The notes under the pieces are model-generated. The model was not told where the DNA came from, searched no databases, and saw only the letters and a program-made list of their open reading frames with translations. This document shows, piece after piece, positions 1 to 8,574 of a stretch of DNA of 64,000 nucleotides (positions are counted from its first letter, which is position 1; the number at the start of each line of letters is the position of its first letter). Origin of the DNA: Rhodobacter sp. (GTDB lineage: Bacteria > Pseudomonadota > Alphaproteobacteria > Rhodobacterales > Rhodobacteraceae); contig PNJK01000001.1 in assembly GCA_013821825.1 (NCBI GenBank), positions 123,356 to 187,355 of the forward strand. Direction: 5' to 3'. The position numbers were made by a program, and so were the translations under genes.

Positions 1-1
1 G

Positions 2-319
2 GTCGGCGGGACCGTCACCTACGACCCTTCCCGCGCCACCCTCGCCTTTCCTGGCGGCGACCTTCACCGGGATCGCGGCGTCGGCACCGACGAGGTGATC
101 CGCGCGCCTCGCGATGGCTGGGGCGTCGACCCGCAACTGGACGTGAACCGCGACACGAAGGCTGAATTCCCGGCCTGTGCGTCGCACTGGGGCCTCAGCG
201 GCCCCGACGATAACATCGGCGCCGGCGCGCGTGAGGAAGATATCCTGTTCACCTACCCGATGACAGGCCACTACCATATCGGCGCCGCCGAGGCGAAGCG
301 CATCAAGACCCTGCCGTGA
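2..319 (+). CDS. 3' end of a hypothetical protein gene (start outside window)
   Basis: An open frame enters from the left edge and runs 105 codons to TGA at 317-319. The residues read as a plausible, charged, soluble C-terminus (for example EEDILFTYPMTGHYHIG), and the frame is better supported than the opposite-strand alternatives. I do not recognise the family. An internal GTG at 95 could start a 74-residue protein, but the frame stays open upstream of it, so a truncated longer gene is more likely. No terminator is obvious before argE, which converges on it. Confidence 0.45.
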   Translation, partial: VGGTVTYDPSRATLAFPGGDLHRDRGVGTDEVIRAPRDGWGVDPQLDVNRDTKAEFPACASHWGLSGPDDNIGAGAREEDILFTYPMTGHYHIGAAEAKRIKTLP

Positions 320-507
320 CTCTTGCCCCGATGCAGAGGGTCCCCCGACAGCCATCCGTCGGCCCAGTGTGGCGGAGGGGTGTGAGAACCCCTTTTGCCA
401 ATCCCTCAAGACCCTGACGCCAGACAAACGTCAGGCTCACCCCATTTAAAACATCACCACCAGCCCAACGTCCCTGCCCGAGTCACCGGCGAAATCCCCC
501 GCGACCC

Positions 508-1656
508 TTACAGCCCCTTCTCCAGCCGCCCGAGCAGCGCGCCCAGCATCGCCTGGCACCGGTCCAGCTGTTCGACCGGGACGTATTCGTCCGGCTTGTG
601 GCCTTGCGCCATCGAGCCCGGTCCGCAGATTACTGTCGGTATTCCCAGTCGCTGGTCGAACAACCCGCCTTCCGTCCCGAAGGCGACCTTGATGGTACCG
701 TTTGCCCCCGTCAGTCCCTTGACGAAGTTCACCACCCCCGCATCCGAAGGCGTGCCGAGGCCGGGATAATCCCACAATCGCTCTACCCTGATCGCAACCT
801 CTGGAAACTCTGCCCGCAAGGGCGCGACAATCCCTTCTGCCGCCGCCTCCAGCCGGGTGATCAGGCCCGCCACATCCTCACCGGCCAGCGACCGGACCTC
901 GAAGTCCAGCACCGCATGGTTAGGCACGATGTTGACCTGCACCCCACCCGACATCTTGCCCACATGCAGCGTCGTGTAGGGCACGTCATAATCGCCGTCC
1001 CGCAGCCCTGTCGCTGCCACCTCGGCCTGCAATCCCCGCACCGCCGCCAGGAAATCCCCCGCCAGATGCAGCGCGTTCAAGGCCAGGGGTGCCAGCGCGG
1101 AATGCCCCTCGCGGCCCGTGCAGGTCGCCCGCAACGCCACCTTCCCCTTGTGACCCGTCGCCACCTGCATCCCCGTGGGCTCCCCCACGATGCACATGGC
1201 TGGCCGGACCGGAGCCGCCTCCAGCATGTCGATCAGACTGCGGACCCCGATGCAGCCGATCTCCTCGTCATAGGACAGCGCCAGATGCAGCGGAACCTTC
1301 AACGGCCGCCGCGCTGCGCCCAGCATCGCGGCAACAGCACAGGCGACAAAGCCCTTCATGTCTGCCGTCCCCCGCCCGTAAAGCCGCCCTTCGGCTTCGG
1401 TCAGCGCAAAGGGGGGCTTTGTCCAGGCCTGCCCCTCCACCGGCACCACATCGGTATGCCCCGACAACATCACGCCCCCTGCGCCCGAAGGCCCGATGCT
1501 GGCGTAAAGGTTCGCCTTGCCTCCGCTGGCATCAGGGATCAGCTGGACCCCGATCCCTGCCCCCTGCAGCATCTCCTTCACATAGGTCATCAGGTCGATG
1601 TTCGGCTTTGAGCTTACCGTGTCGAAGGCCACCAGCCGATCAAGGATCTCGCGCAT
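508..1656 (-). CDS. argE: Acetylornithine deacetylase (ArgE), M20 metallopeptidase
   Basis: Predicted to hydrolyse N-acetyl-L-ornithine to ornithine and acetate in cytoplasmic arginine synthesis. The 382-residue length matches the family. M20 zinc-site motifs are in order: SGHTDVVPVEG (His and Asp ligands), GRGTADMKGF, the DEEIGCIG glutamate pair, and GEPTGMQ. The start chosen is the ATG at 1656, giving MREILDRLVAFDTVSS; it has AGGGAGA a few bases upstream, and an in-frame extension upstream of it looks non-coding. A related M20 deacylase (for example succinyl-diaminopimelate desuccinylase) is possible, but the length and N-terminus favour ArgE. The gene is divergent from the secreted-protein gene at 1784. 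Confidence 0.88.
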   Translation of the reverse strand: MREILDRLVAFDTVSSKPNIDLMTYVKEMLQGAGIGVQLIPDASGGKANLYASIGPSGAGGVMLSGHTDVVPVEGQAWTKPPFALTEAEGRLYGRGTADMKGFVACAVAAMLGAARRPLKVPLHLALSYDEEIGCIGVRSLIDMLEAAPVRPAMCIVGEPTGMQVATGHKGKVALRATCTGREGHSALAPLALNALHLAGDFLAAVRGLQAEVAATGLRDGDYDVPYTTLHVGKMSGGVQVNIVPNHAVLDFEVRSLAGEDVAGLITRLEAAAEGIVAPLRAEFPEVAIRVERLWDYPGLGTPSDAGVVNFVKGLTGANGTIKVAFGTEGGLFDQRLGIPTVICGPGSMAQGHKPDEYVPVEQLDRCQAMLGALLGRLEKGL

Positions 1657-1783
1657 CACTGTCTCCCTTTGTCCTTGTGCTATCGTGAAAGCGGCAAGGC
1701 GGAAAGACGGGCCGCATCTGTTTCCGCCCTTGTCCCGCCCTGCACCCTTTGCCACAGTCGCGAAATTCCTGACCGGACCGCCC

Positions 1784-2452
1784 ATGCCCCGCCTTGCCGC
1801 CGCCATCATCCTTGCCCTCAGCCTTTCGCCCGCCCGCGCCGAGTTGCCTAATCTGTCGGCCGACGCCAGCGGGGCCCCCGGCACGGCCACAAGGCTTGTA
1901 GTCGCCCAACGGTCCTATCTGCATGCTCTGAAGACGGGCGAGGTGCTGCCCCTTCTTGCCGCCATCCGTCTGGCCCGCAGCGTGACCCTGCGCCCGGCGA
2001 CGGGATGGGAACTGACGACGGAAGGCACCCCTCCCGAGGTATCCCCACCCCCCGGCCCGGACCCGGCCAGCGCTGTCGCGCTTGTCATCGCGCAGAACCT
2101 TGCCAGCGAAGACCCTGACCTGCAGGATCTGGTCTACGATCTTGATGCCCAACTGCCGCGCGGTCTGCTGGAAACCGCTGTCGCCGCGACCGGAGCGCTT
2201 GCTCCCGGCCAGTCCGACAGCTGGCGCATCGCACTGTTTGGTGAGGTCGCGGCAGAACTTGCCCTGATCGGTGATGGCAAAAGCCCGCTGGCACTGACAC
2301 TGACGGATGACAGCGGCAGCAGGCTTTGCACCAGACCGGCCAGCAGCAATCCAGCGCTGTGCCGGGTGACCCCGGCACGCAACGGCTTTTTCATCCTGAG
2401 CATCACGAACGCAGGGCCTTCAGCGGTCAGTTACCGGCTGATCGGCAACTGA
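1784..2452 (+). CDS. Secreted protein of unknown function, paralogue A
   Basis: A 222-residue protein starting MPRLAAAIILALSLSPARA, a clear Sec signal peptide with an AxA-type cleavage site. The first half is helical. The last ~85 residues look like a beta-sandwich domain (pre-peptidase C-terminal-like): ALTLTDDSGSRLC, two cysteines, then GFFILSITNAGPSAVSYRL at the end. It aligns with the next gene over most of its length and with the broken copy at 7976-8569. No catalytic motif is visible. The ATG at 1784 was chosen because the frame upstream overlaps argE and only this start exposes the signal peptide. Its role is unknown. All three copies lie next to caspase-like genes. Confidence 0.75.
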   Translation: MPRLAAAIILALSLSPARAELPNLSADASGAPGTATRLVVAQRSYLHALKTGEVLPLLAAIRLARSVTLRPATGWELTTEGTPPEVSPPPGPDPASAVALVIAQNLASEDPDLQDLVYDLDAQLPRGLLETAVAATGALAPGQSDSWRIALFGEVAAELALIGDGKSPLALTLTDDSGSRLCTRPASSNPALCRVTPARNGFFILSITNAGPSAVSYRLIGN

Positions 2453-2561
2453 TGCGGATGAAGGTACTTGTCATGCCATGGTCACTTCTCAATCAATCAT
2501 CGGCCTGACAAGATTGCGCCACGTCGTCCCGCTTCTGGGCGGTCAACGCATAGGACCCGAC

Positions 2562-3383
2562 ATGAAGCTTAAGACCCTTTCCCTGGCGGTTGCCGCCACT
2601 ACATTGGCCGCGCTGACCCTTCCGGCAATCGCGCAAGACAAATCCGGCACCAACATCGGCGAAACCGCCGAAGGGACCGCTCCGGGTGGCGCCAGCACCA
2701 TGGGCCTTGCCCAGGATCTGTATGCGGTCGGTCTGGCGCAAGGCGACGCGCTGACCGTGCTTGCTGCCGCGGAACTTGCAGCTTCGGTCGAGGTCGCGAC
2801 CGCCGAAGCTACCGCCCTTGACCCCGCCAAGCTCGGTCTTGAAGGTGTGGACCGGGAAACCTTTGCCAAGCGCAAGGCCGCGCCTGCGGCACCCGCCGCA
2901 CCCGCCCCGATCATGGCAGACGAGGCACGCCCCGCCGCCAAAGTGACGCTGTTCAGCGCCACGTCGGAAGAAGAGGGCACCGCCGAGGCCCCGGTCACCG
3001 CAGAAGCGATGTACGCCAGAGCCGCCGAACTGGCCGGCGATGACGAGGTGATCCTTGGCCTGATCGAAGACGCGATGGCCGAAGGCCCGCGCAGGGGGAT
3101 CGGTGGCGCTGTGCAGTGGCTGTCGCGTCTGCCCGCCGGAACGACCGATGTCTGGGAAGTCCCGTTCTACGGCAATTCCTATGCCGAAGTTGCCATCGTC
3201 GGCGATGGCGACGCAAACCTCGACGTGGCGTTGACGGACGAGAATGGCAACGTGATCTGCGATGATGTCAGCTGGTCGGACAAGCTTTACTGCGACTGGA
3301 CGCCCGCTTGGGACGGCTACTTCTATGTCACGGTCCAGAACACGGGCAGGGTGCGCAACAGCTATTACCTGATGACGAACTGA
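2562..3383 (+). CDS. Secreted protein of unknown function, paralogue B
   Basis: A 273-residue protein with signal peptide MKLKTLSLAVAATTLAALTL ending PAIAQ. After a helical segment (LAQDLYAVGLAQGDALTVL) comes an Ala/Pro-rich linker, then a second helical segment with DDEVILGLIEDAMAEG. The C-terminal beta domain has paired aromatic and acidic repeats (DENGNVICDDVSW, CDWTPAWDGYFYVTV) and ends SYYLMTN. The same ending, ALMTN, occurs in the dead copy at 8569. The gene lies 109 bases after paralogue A on the same strand, so co-transcription is likely. It converges on the dead caspase-like gene at 3521-5129. I know of no assigned function. Confidence 0.78.
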   Translation: MKLKTLSLAVAATTLAALTLPAIAQDKSGTNIGETAEGTAPGGASTMGLAQDLYAVGLAQGDALTVLAAAELAASVEVATAEATALDPAKLGLEGVDRETFAKRKAAPAAPAAPAPIMADEARPAAKVTLFSATSEEEGTAEAPVTAEAMYARAAELAGDDEVILGLIEDAMAEGPRRGIGGAVQWLSRLPAGTTDVWEVPFYGNSYAEVAIVGDGDANLDVALTDENGNVICDDVSWSDKLYCDWTPAWDGYFYVTVQNTGRVRNSYYLMTN

Positions 3384-3520
3384 CCGCGTCCGCCTTTTCA
3401 GACTGCGCAAGGGTCAGGGATTGGCTTCGATCGCCTGATTCAGTCAGGGCACGGATTTCGAGATGTCGGTATAGGCGGAAAAGGGCGCCGTTTCCTCGCA
3501 GCTGCGACCGGAGGACGCGC

Positions 3521-5129
3521 TCAGCCCCCGACTGACGATCCCGGCCTGAATATGGCTGCAATCTTGCAGCCTTCGAAGGTGCCCGAACAGATCGTGTTCC
3601 CGCTTACCGGTTTCGGTGCACGCGCGATCATCTCGTCCCAAAGCGCATAGGCATCCTGTTCCGCCACGCCCAGCGTCTGCACTGCATAGCTGAACCCGCC
3701 CGCCGTATCTTTGGCTCGCGCCTCAAGCATCACATTGTTGCTCAGGTTGCGGTCCAGAAGCCGGATTTCGGCCTGCCGCAGCCCGGGCGAGGGGCGGACA
3801 CCCTTCTGCATCCCCCAGCAGGTGACAATCGTCGTGACTCCCTGCTGGTTCAGCAAGTCGCAAAAGGCGGAATCATCGGTCCTGGGGGACAGGCGCAAAA
3901 GCTGGCGGATCATGGTGAGAGGGGCGGGTTTCAGGGCAAAGCCGCGCGTTGCGATTGCGTCGTCCGACAGGCGGCTGTCCAGCCACAGGGTCATCGGATC
4001 CGATCGCCAGTGTCGCGGATCGTCCCTGGTGTTGCCAGCCGGGTCAGGTCGACGCTCGGGGCATCGGGGTCGGCCGACACCGCCAGCACCCAGATCTCCT
4101 CCAACCCGGCCGTGCTGCCTGCCTCGATCATCAGACCGACGCGGGCGCTTTCGTCGGGGGCAAGGCGGTTGGCAAGGCTCTGCACCGGCCAGATCGGCGA
4201 CAGGGTGAAATCGGCGGCGAAATAGCGGCATCGGCCAAGTCAAGCACCCCGTCCGCCCCGGCCAGCGTAACCTTGCCCCCGGTCAGGATCGGCACAAGGT
4301 CAGCTATTGGCCCGCCGGGCGGCAATGCATCCAGCCAAGCGGCATGATCGAAGCTGTCGTCCGCATCGGGCCGGACCGGCGGCGCCAGTCTCTGGGGCGC
4401 GGGCGGCGGGGGGCTGACGACCTTGGCGCAGAGGGCGCTTCAGGACCGCGCCGGCAAGCATCGCCTCACGCACCGTTACGCCGGAAGGGGGTAATACAAC
4501 CGACGGCGTGCCCCCGGAAGGACATCAAAAAGCTCGACCTCGGTCTCGACGGCCAGCCCTTCCGGCAGCCCGCCTGCGACCTTTCCATCTGCAGCCGCCA
4601 GCCGCGCCGCACCAGCGCCCACGCCGAAGACCTCCGCCTCAAGCAGGGTCCCTTCGCCTTCGGGCATCTGCCGGGCGGGCCCCCGCTACATGCCCTCGCA
4701 TGTCGCGGCCAGCACCTGTGCCAAGTTTGCCGAGGGCGCGTCATGCAGAACCTGCGTCAACCGCAGGGTGAACTCGCCATGCCGCGTCGTGCCATCAGCC
4801 AGCGCGTATTTGAACGACCGCTGGTCCGATTGCGAGGAATAGGGGAAGACGAAGTCCCCGGTCAGGGGTGGCAGCGAGGCGCCGGTCGACATGCCTTTCG
4901 GCAGGCCGGTCGGGTGGGCAGTCAGCACCGCCATGCCGGCAGGATCGACCCAGCGCTGCACCAGCGTCTTGGCCATCAGGCGGAAATCGTTCGAGGGTCC
5001 TTTCAGATCGGCGTCGAGGGTCAGATAATCGCTGACACCCACCAGCACGGCACGCACTTCTCCCGCAGCGGAAACCGGTGCCAGCAGTGCTGCGGAGCCA
5101 AGAAGATATGCCGGAAAGCTGCGCTTGAC
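3521..5129 (-). pseudogene. Caspase-like (peptidase C14) secreted protein, frameshifted remnant
   Basis: Reading the minus strand through several frames gives one protein. It has a signal peptide (AYLLGSAALLAPVSAAG near 5110), a caspase-fold start (RAVLVGVSDYLTLDADLKGPSNDF from 5057), then GDFVFPYSSQSDQRSF and LTQVLHDAPSANLAQVLAA. Downstream come fragments in other frames (VELFDVLPGARR near 4500, PIADLVPILTGGKV near 4310, LIEAGSTAGLEEIWVLAVS near 4120). The end is DSRLSDDAIATRGFALKP to SSVGG at 3521. The segment that should carry the catalytic His and Cys is missing between the first two caspase blocks. No start codon remains before the signal peptide (GTC at 5129). The C-terminal region matches that of the second dead copy at 8575-9847. 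Confidence 0.75.
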
Positions 5130-5244
5130 GCGCCCAAGACATCGACCGGCCGCAATGGAACAGGTGCCGTCCGTCGCATGACCGGATTTGTCTTGAGCCC
5201 GGGCGCAGCACTGGCTTTTGCCGAGGAATTGAGGGCCGCGCCCT

Positions 5245-6142
5245 TCAATTCCCCATCGGGATCACCCGACGCCCGCCTGCTGCGATGCCCTCCTCGATCC
5301 GCGCTTCGACGGCATTTCCAGACTGCGAGGCGAGGAAGCCATTGAATTCTGGCGTCATCCGCGTGGCTATCCTCCCCGCCTCGATCACCATGTCGACCTG
5401 TGCGGTTGCCAGCTTCAGCCGGGTCGGCACCTTGTTCAACGCGTCCCGCATGGTGGGCGGCAGGCTGGCGAAGCTTGCCGTTCGATCATCTCTGCCTCAC
5501 AGAACCGCAGTTCGCCGCGCATGGAATCCTAGCCCGACCGTGAGGCCGCCTACATGGCTCTTGTGGCGATCGACGTGGCAAGGTTGACGCCTCCCGGGCC
5601 AACCACCTTCTGCGTCCAATCGTAGTCTTCCTCGACCCCGGCATTGGCGACCAGAAAGAGCATCTGCTTCAGCTTCACCGCCTCTTCCGCCGTGAGCGGC
5701 GCATAAGGCATCTGCGTGCGTGCCCGTTCACCCCGCCTACCACGCCCTTGGCGATGAGCAGGGGGTTGAGACCCGAGGTGACCATATGGGTCTCGCCATC
5801 GGTGATCAGGAAACGCTCGCGGAAGCCAGGCACGCCCGCGGGGACGTAGAGCCCGAAATGCGCCGCCATGACTGACCCGCCTGATACGCCCGAGACCAGA
5901 CGCGCCCCGTCCAGAAGCCCGCTTGGCGTTCCGGTTTCGACACCCGCTATGCAGAGTTCCTCCAGCATCCCACAGGCGAAGGACATGGCCCGCATCCTCC
6001 CACCGGAAAACGCCAGCCCGATGAAAAGTTCACCATCCCCCTCAGTCAGCGGTTCAACGAGGGCGGCATTCTCGCCCTGAAGCGGTTGGTTCGGCGGCTG
6101 GTTCCAGGGCGCGCAGCCCAGAAGCTCCAGAAGGCGAAGGCC
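5245..6142 (-). pseudogene. Patatin-like phospholipase lipoprotein, remnant
   Basis: The N-terminus keeps a lipobox (LLELLGCAPWNQP, cysteine at 6113-6115). Next comes the patatin oxyanion region (GLAFSGGRMRAMSF, where a third Gly would be usual) and the nucleophile motif GVSGGSV, the GxSxG serine. Later parts are in other frames: FLVANAGVEEDYDWTQKVVGP near 5600-5650, then RGELRFCEAEMIERQ near 5500. The C-terminus is NKVPTRLKLATAQVDMVIEAG, ending PMGN at 5245. In-frame stops and frame changes make it non-functional. Its 5' end is fused by deletion to the sensor kinase. If intact, it would be an outer-membrane-directed lipid acyl hydrolase. Gene order places it between the kinase and the caspase-like gene. 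Confidence 0.75.
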
Positions 6143-6880
6143 ATGGCCTTTGATCCCCCGGTCCTGATCGGCGCGGACAAACCGCTCGAAAGCCTCATCG
6201 CGAATGTCGTCCGGCAATCCGGGTCCGGTATCGGCGACCCGCATCAGATGGCGTTCTGCCCGTTTCGGTCAGCGTCAGGTCAAACCGGTCGCCGCAGCGC
6301 AATACTTGTTCGCGTTGTCCAGCAGGTTCGACAGCATCTGGGCAATCAGGTTTCGGTCGCGCAGAACCCGCAGACCTGGCGCAATGTCGGCCTTCGGGAT
6401 CAGCCCCTTGTCCTCGGCCAAGGGTTCGTAAAGCTCCCTTCCCGCTTGCGCTACTGCGGACAACTCGAAGGGCATCGGCCCGCCGCCGGTGCCCTGATCC
6501 GCCTCGGCATGGATGATGTCGAGAAGCGAGTCGAACATCCGGATCGCTTGCCGCATCTCGGCCTTCAACTCGGCGGTCAGATCTTCGTGCCCCCCGATCC
6601 GTGACAGCTTTTGCAGCATCCGGTTCAGCGGGGTCCGCAATTCGTGCGCGATGGTGTCGGACAGCCGATGTGTCGCACGGCTCAGTTTCTGGATCCGGTC
6701 CGGTATGGCGTGGACATGGCTTTCCAGCAGGCAGGACGCGTCATTCGACCGCACGCCCGACAACCGTGCGTCCAGCGCCCCCTCGGCCACCCGGTCAGCA
6801 AGGTCACTGACCTGCCCCATGACCGACCGCGCCGCCAGCCGCAGGGTTGCCCGCGCCGCCATGGGCCGGGCCAATGTCAC
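6140..6880 (-). pseudogene. Sensor histidine kinase, truncated and frameshifted
   Basis: The reading starts within a HAMP-like segment (VSDLADRVAEGALDARL). It continues with the HisKA phospho-acceptor box SDTIAHELRTPLNRM and the N box QMLSNLLDNANKY. Near 6300 and again near 6250 the frame changes (GDRFDLTLTETG in the second frame). It then resumes with the G1 box MRVADTGPGLPDD and ends GIKGHG. The tail that should follow the G2 box is absent because the frame runs into the patatin lipobox. The transmembrane sensor region is also missing upstream. Its start overlaps the end of the response regulator gene by four bases, the usual regulator-kinase arrangement. The signalling target is unknown, but the gene order suggests control of the patatin/caspase block. 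Confidence 0.78.
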
Positions 6881-7336
6881 CCGGCTGCCCCGGCCTTCGG
6901 CGCGAAGACATAGCCCTCGCCCCGCGCGGTCTGGATCGCGGCAGGCCCGGCTCCTTCCAACTTGCGGCGCAGACGGCCGACATGCACGTCGACCACATTG
7001 GTGCCGGGGTCGAAATGCAGGCTCCAGACATTCTCCAGCAGCTGCATCCGGGTGACCACCCGTCCCGTGATCCGGGCGAAAAAGGTGATCAATTCGAACT
7101 CCTCCGGGGATACCGCGACAAGGGCGCGCTTTACATGCAGAGCTCGCACCTTCAGCCGGATTTCCAGATCACCGAAGGCCAGAAGGCCGTTGTCGAGCAC
7201 CTGCATCGTGCCCCGCCGCGATGCCCGCGTCCGGCGTGTTGCAATGGTCTGCGCTGCGCCCCATCCCCTCGACCACCGCGCGTACCGCGGCGGTCGCTTC
7301 GGCATCGTCCTCTATAATCAGAATTCGCTCTTCCAT
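6877..7336 (-). pseudogene. OmpR/PhoB-type response regulator, receiver domain internally deleted
   Basis: The start is MEERILIIEDDAEATAAVR at 7336, a normal receiver N-terminus with the acidic pair EDD. After roughly 40 residues the frame breaks near 7215. The sequence resumes in another frame just before the winged-helix effector domain (LLAFGDLEIRL, AVSPEEFELITFFA, NVVDVHVGRLRRKLEGAG, GEGYVFAPK). The phosphorylated Asp and the conserved Lys of the receiver are therefore absent. The DNA-binding domain alone forms an uninterrupted frame down to 6877, so a constitutive DNA-binding fragment is conceivable, but its start would be poor. It overlaps the kinase remnant by four bases. Confidence 0.75.
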
Positions 7337-7346
7337 GCCCATTCCG

Positions 7347-7661
7347 TCACTCAAACACCACCACGTCCGGGTTAGGGGCATTCGCGCCGCCAACCGGCCT
7401 CACACCCTCATGCGCACCCCAGGGATCAAGATAGGTGTGCCGCGTCACACCTCCCGGGGCCTCGACAAGGATCAGAACCGGCGTGGTCACCTCATGGGTC
7501 GACAGGTCCACCACGGCGGCATTCATTGACAGAATCCGATCGCCCTGCGCCAGCGCGGCAAACAGTGCGGGCGAGTTTTCCGTCACCGTCGTCACCCGAC
7601 CCGCGTCATCCAGAACCATCCCCAAGGCCGCCAGCCGATACGCCTTGACCGTCTTCAGCAT
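7347..7661 (-). CDS. Small PDZ-domain protein (possibly a remnant)
   Basis: A 104-residue frame from ATG 7661 (or TTG 7682) carries a PDZ-like fold: LGMVLDDAGRVTTVTENSPAL, then LAQGDRILSMNAAVVDLSTHE and VLILVEAPGGVTRHTYLDP. No signal peptide is seen, although such proteins near secreted proteases are often exported, so the 5' end may have been lost. It ends 10 bases before the regulator start at 7336 and heads the minus-strand series PDZ, regulator, kinase, patatin, caspase. A 38-bp palindrome lies directly upstream. It is the only member of the series with an unbroken frame. PDZ assignment is by pattern only. Confidence 0.5.
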   Translation of the reverse strand: MLKTVKAYRLAALGMVLDDAGRVTTVTENSPALFAALAQGDRILSMNAAVVDLSTHEVTTPVLILVEAPGGVTRHTYLDPWGAHEGVRPVGGANAPNPDVVVFE

Positions 7662-7688
7662 GCCTTGCGACACTTGCCGCAACCTTAT

Positions 7689-7726
7689 GTTCCAAACCCA
7701 ATCAATCTATTGATTGGGTTTGGAAC
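7689..7726. repeat. 38-bp perfect palindrome with 2-base centre
   Basis: The 18-base arms 7689-7706 (GTTCCAAACCCAATCAAT) and 7709-7726 are exact reverse complements around CT. The site lies between the PDZ frame and an upstream coding-like remnant whose stop is inside it. No T-run follows on either strand, so it is not a typical terminator. It could be an operator, a cruciform-forming site or a trace of an inserted element. Confidence 0.85.
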
Positions 7727-7870
7727 CTAGCCCCGGTATTGCACTGGCAAGGGTCAACCCCTTGCGCCCCGCCTCGACCCCATGCCGATCCGCCAGCTGG
7801 ATTTCCCCAGTTGTGCCGACGACATGCACATTCGTGACCGCCACCGTGCCGTCAGCCCTGCAGCTCCCCG
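7707..7870 (-). pseudogene. Unidentified coding remnant (3' end)
   Basis: The minus strand reads LETGSCRADGTVAVTNV, then VVGTTGEIQLADRHGVEAG, ending SKPNQ and a TAG that lies inside the palindrome. The composition looks protein-like, unlike the other frames here, but there is no start and a stop lies just upstream. It may be the tail of another lost member of the accessory block. I do not recognise the family. Confidence 0.3.
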
Positions 7871-7975
7871 TTTCAAGGGCACATGAGAAAGGCCATCATG
7901 CAGAAGCCTTGCATTCACATGGGAGAAGTGGCGCTGCATCTTCTGCCTCAAGACAAAAGTGAAGCGAGTTTCCCG

Positions 7976-8569
7976 ATGCGTTGCATGCTGCTTGCAACCC
8001 TGCTTGCCTCCCGCGCGCTGCCTGCGGCTGCCGAGGCGCCTTAGCCGCTGAAGATCGCCGAGCTTTCCGCCCGGCTCTACGCGATGGGCGTCGAGGCGAG
8101 GGATCCGGTCCTGATCATCTCGACCGCACGCCGGCGATTGCGCGGCCACCGGGGGCAAAGCGGCGGAAGGCGCGCCCCTGACCTGGGAAGAGATGCTGGC
8201 CAGCGCCGCGCCGCTGGTCGAAGGTGATGACGTGCTGCTTGGCCTGATCGAAGACGTAACGGCTCAGGCGACAAAGGGCGTTGCCTGCGGACCGGTCTGC
8301 AACATCGGTCAGTTGCAGAACGGCGGCGGCGACGCCTACCCAGGATCGAGTTTCGCAGCGGTGAATACGCCGAAGTCTAGTTCGAGGCGAAGTCAGCCGC
8401 CAACCTGAACCTGACCATGGTCGACGATCCGGGCCGCCGGGCACGCACCGACACCGATATCTCGCACATCGCCTAATGCGGCTGGACCCCGGCGCAAAGT
8501 GGCACGTTCACCCTGAAAGCAGTAAACAAAGGGCCGCCCTCGGCCGCCTATGCGTTGATGACGAACTGA
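7976..8569 (+). pseudogene. Third copy of the secreted paralogue family, broken
   Basis: ATG at 7976 begins a signal peptide (MRCMLLATLLASRALPAAAEAP) interrupted at once by TAG. The reading then matches the two intact genes at 1784 and 2562: LSARLYAMGVEARDPVLIIS, then in another frame LVEGDDVLLGLIEDV (compare GDDEVILGLIEDA). In a third frame it continues EYAEV, stop, FEAKSAANLNLTMVDDPG, CGWTPAQSGTFTLKAVNKG and ALMTN, with TGA at 8567-8569. At least three in-frame stops and two frame changes rule out function. It is directly followed on the same strand by the second caspase-like remnant, so the ancestral cassette was probably paralogue then caspase. Confidence 0.8.
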
Positions 8570-8574
8570 CCACG

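Noticed and set aside
7714..7962. Plus-strand frame across the palindrome as a gene
   Set aside because: It has no coherent protein character; the minus strand there reads better as a coding remnant.
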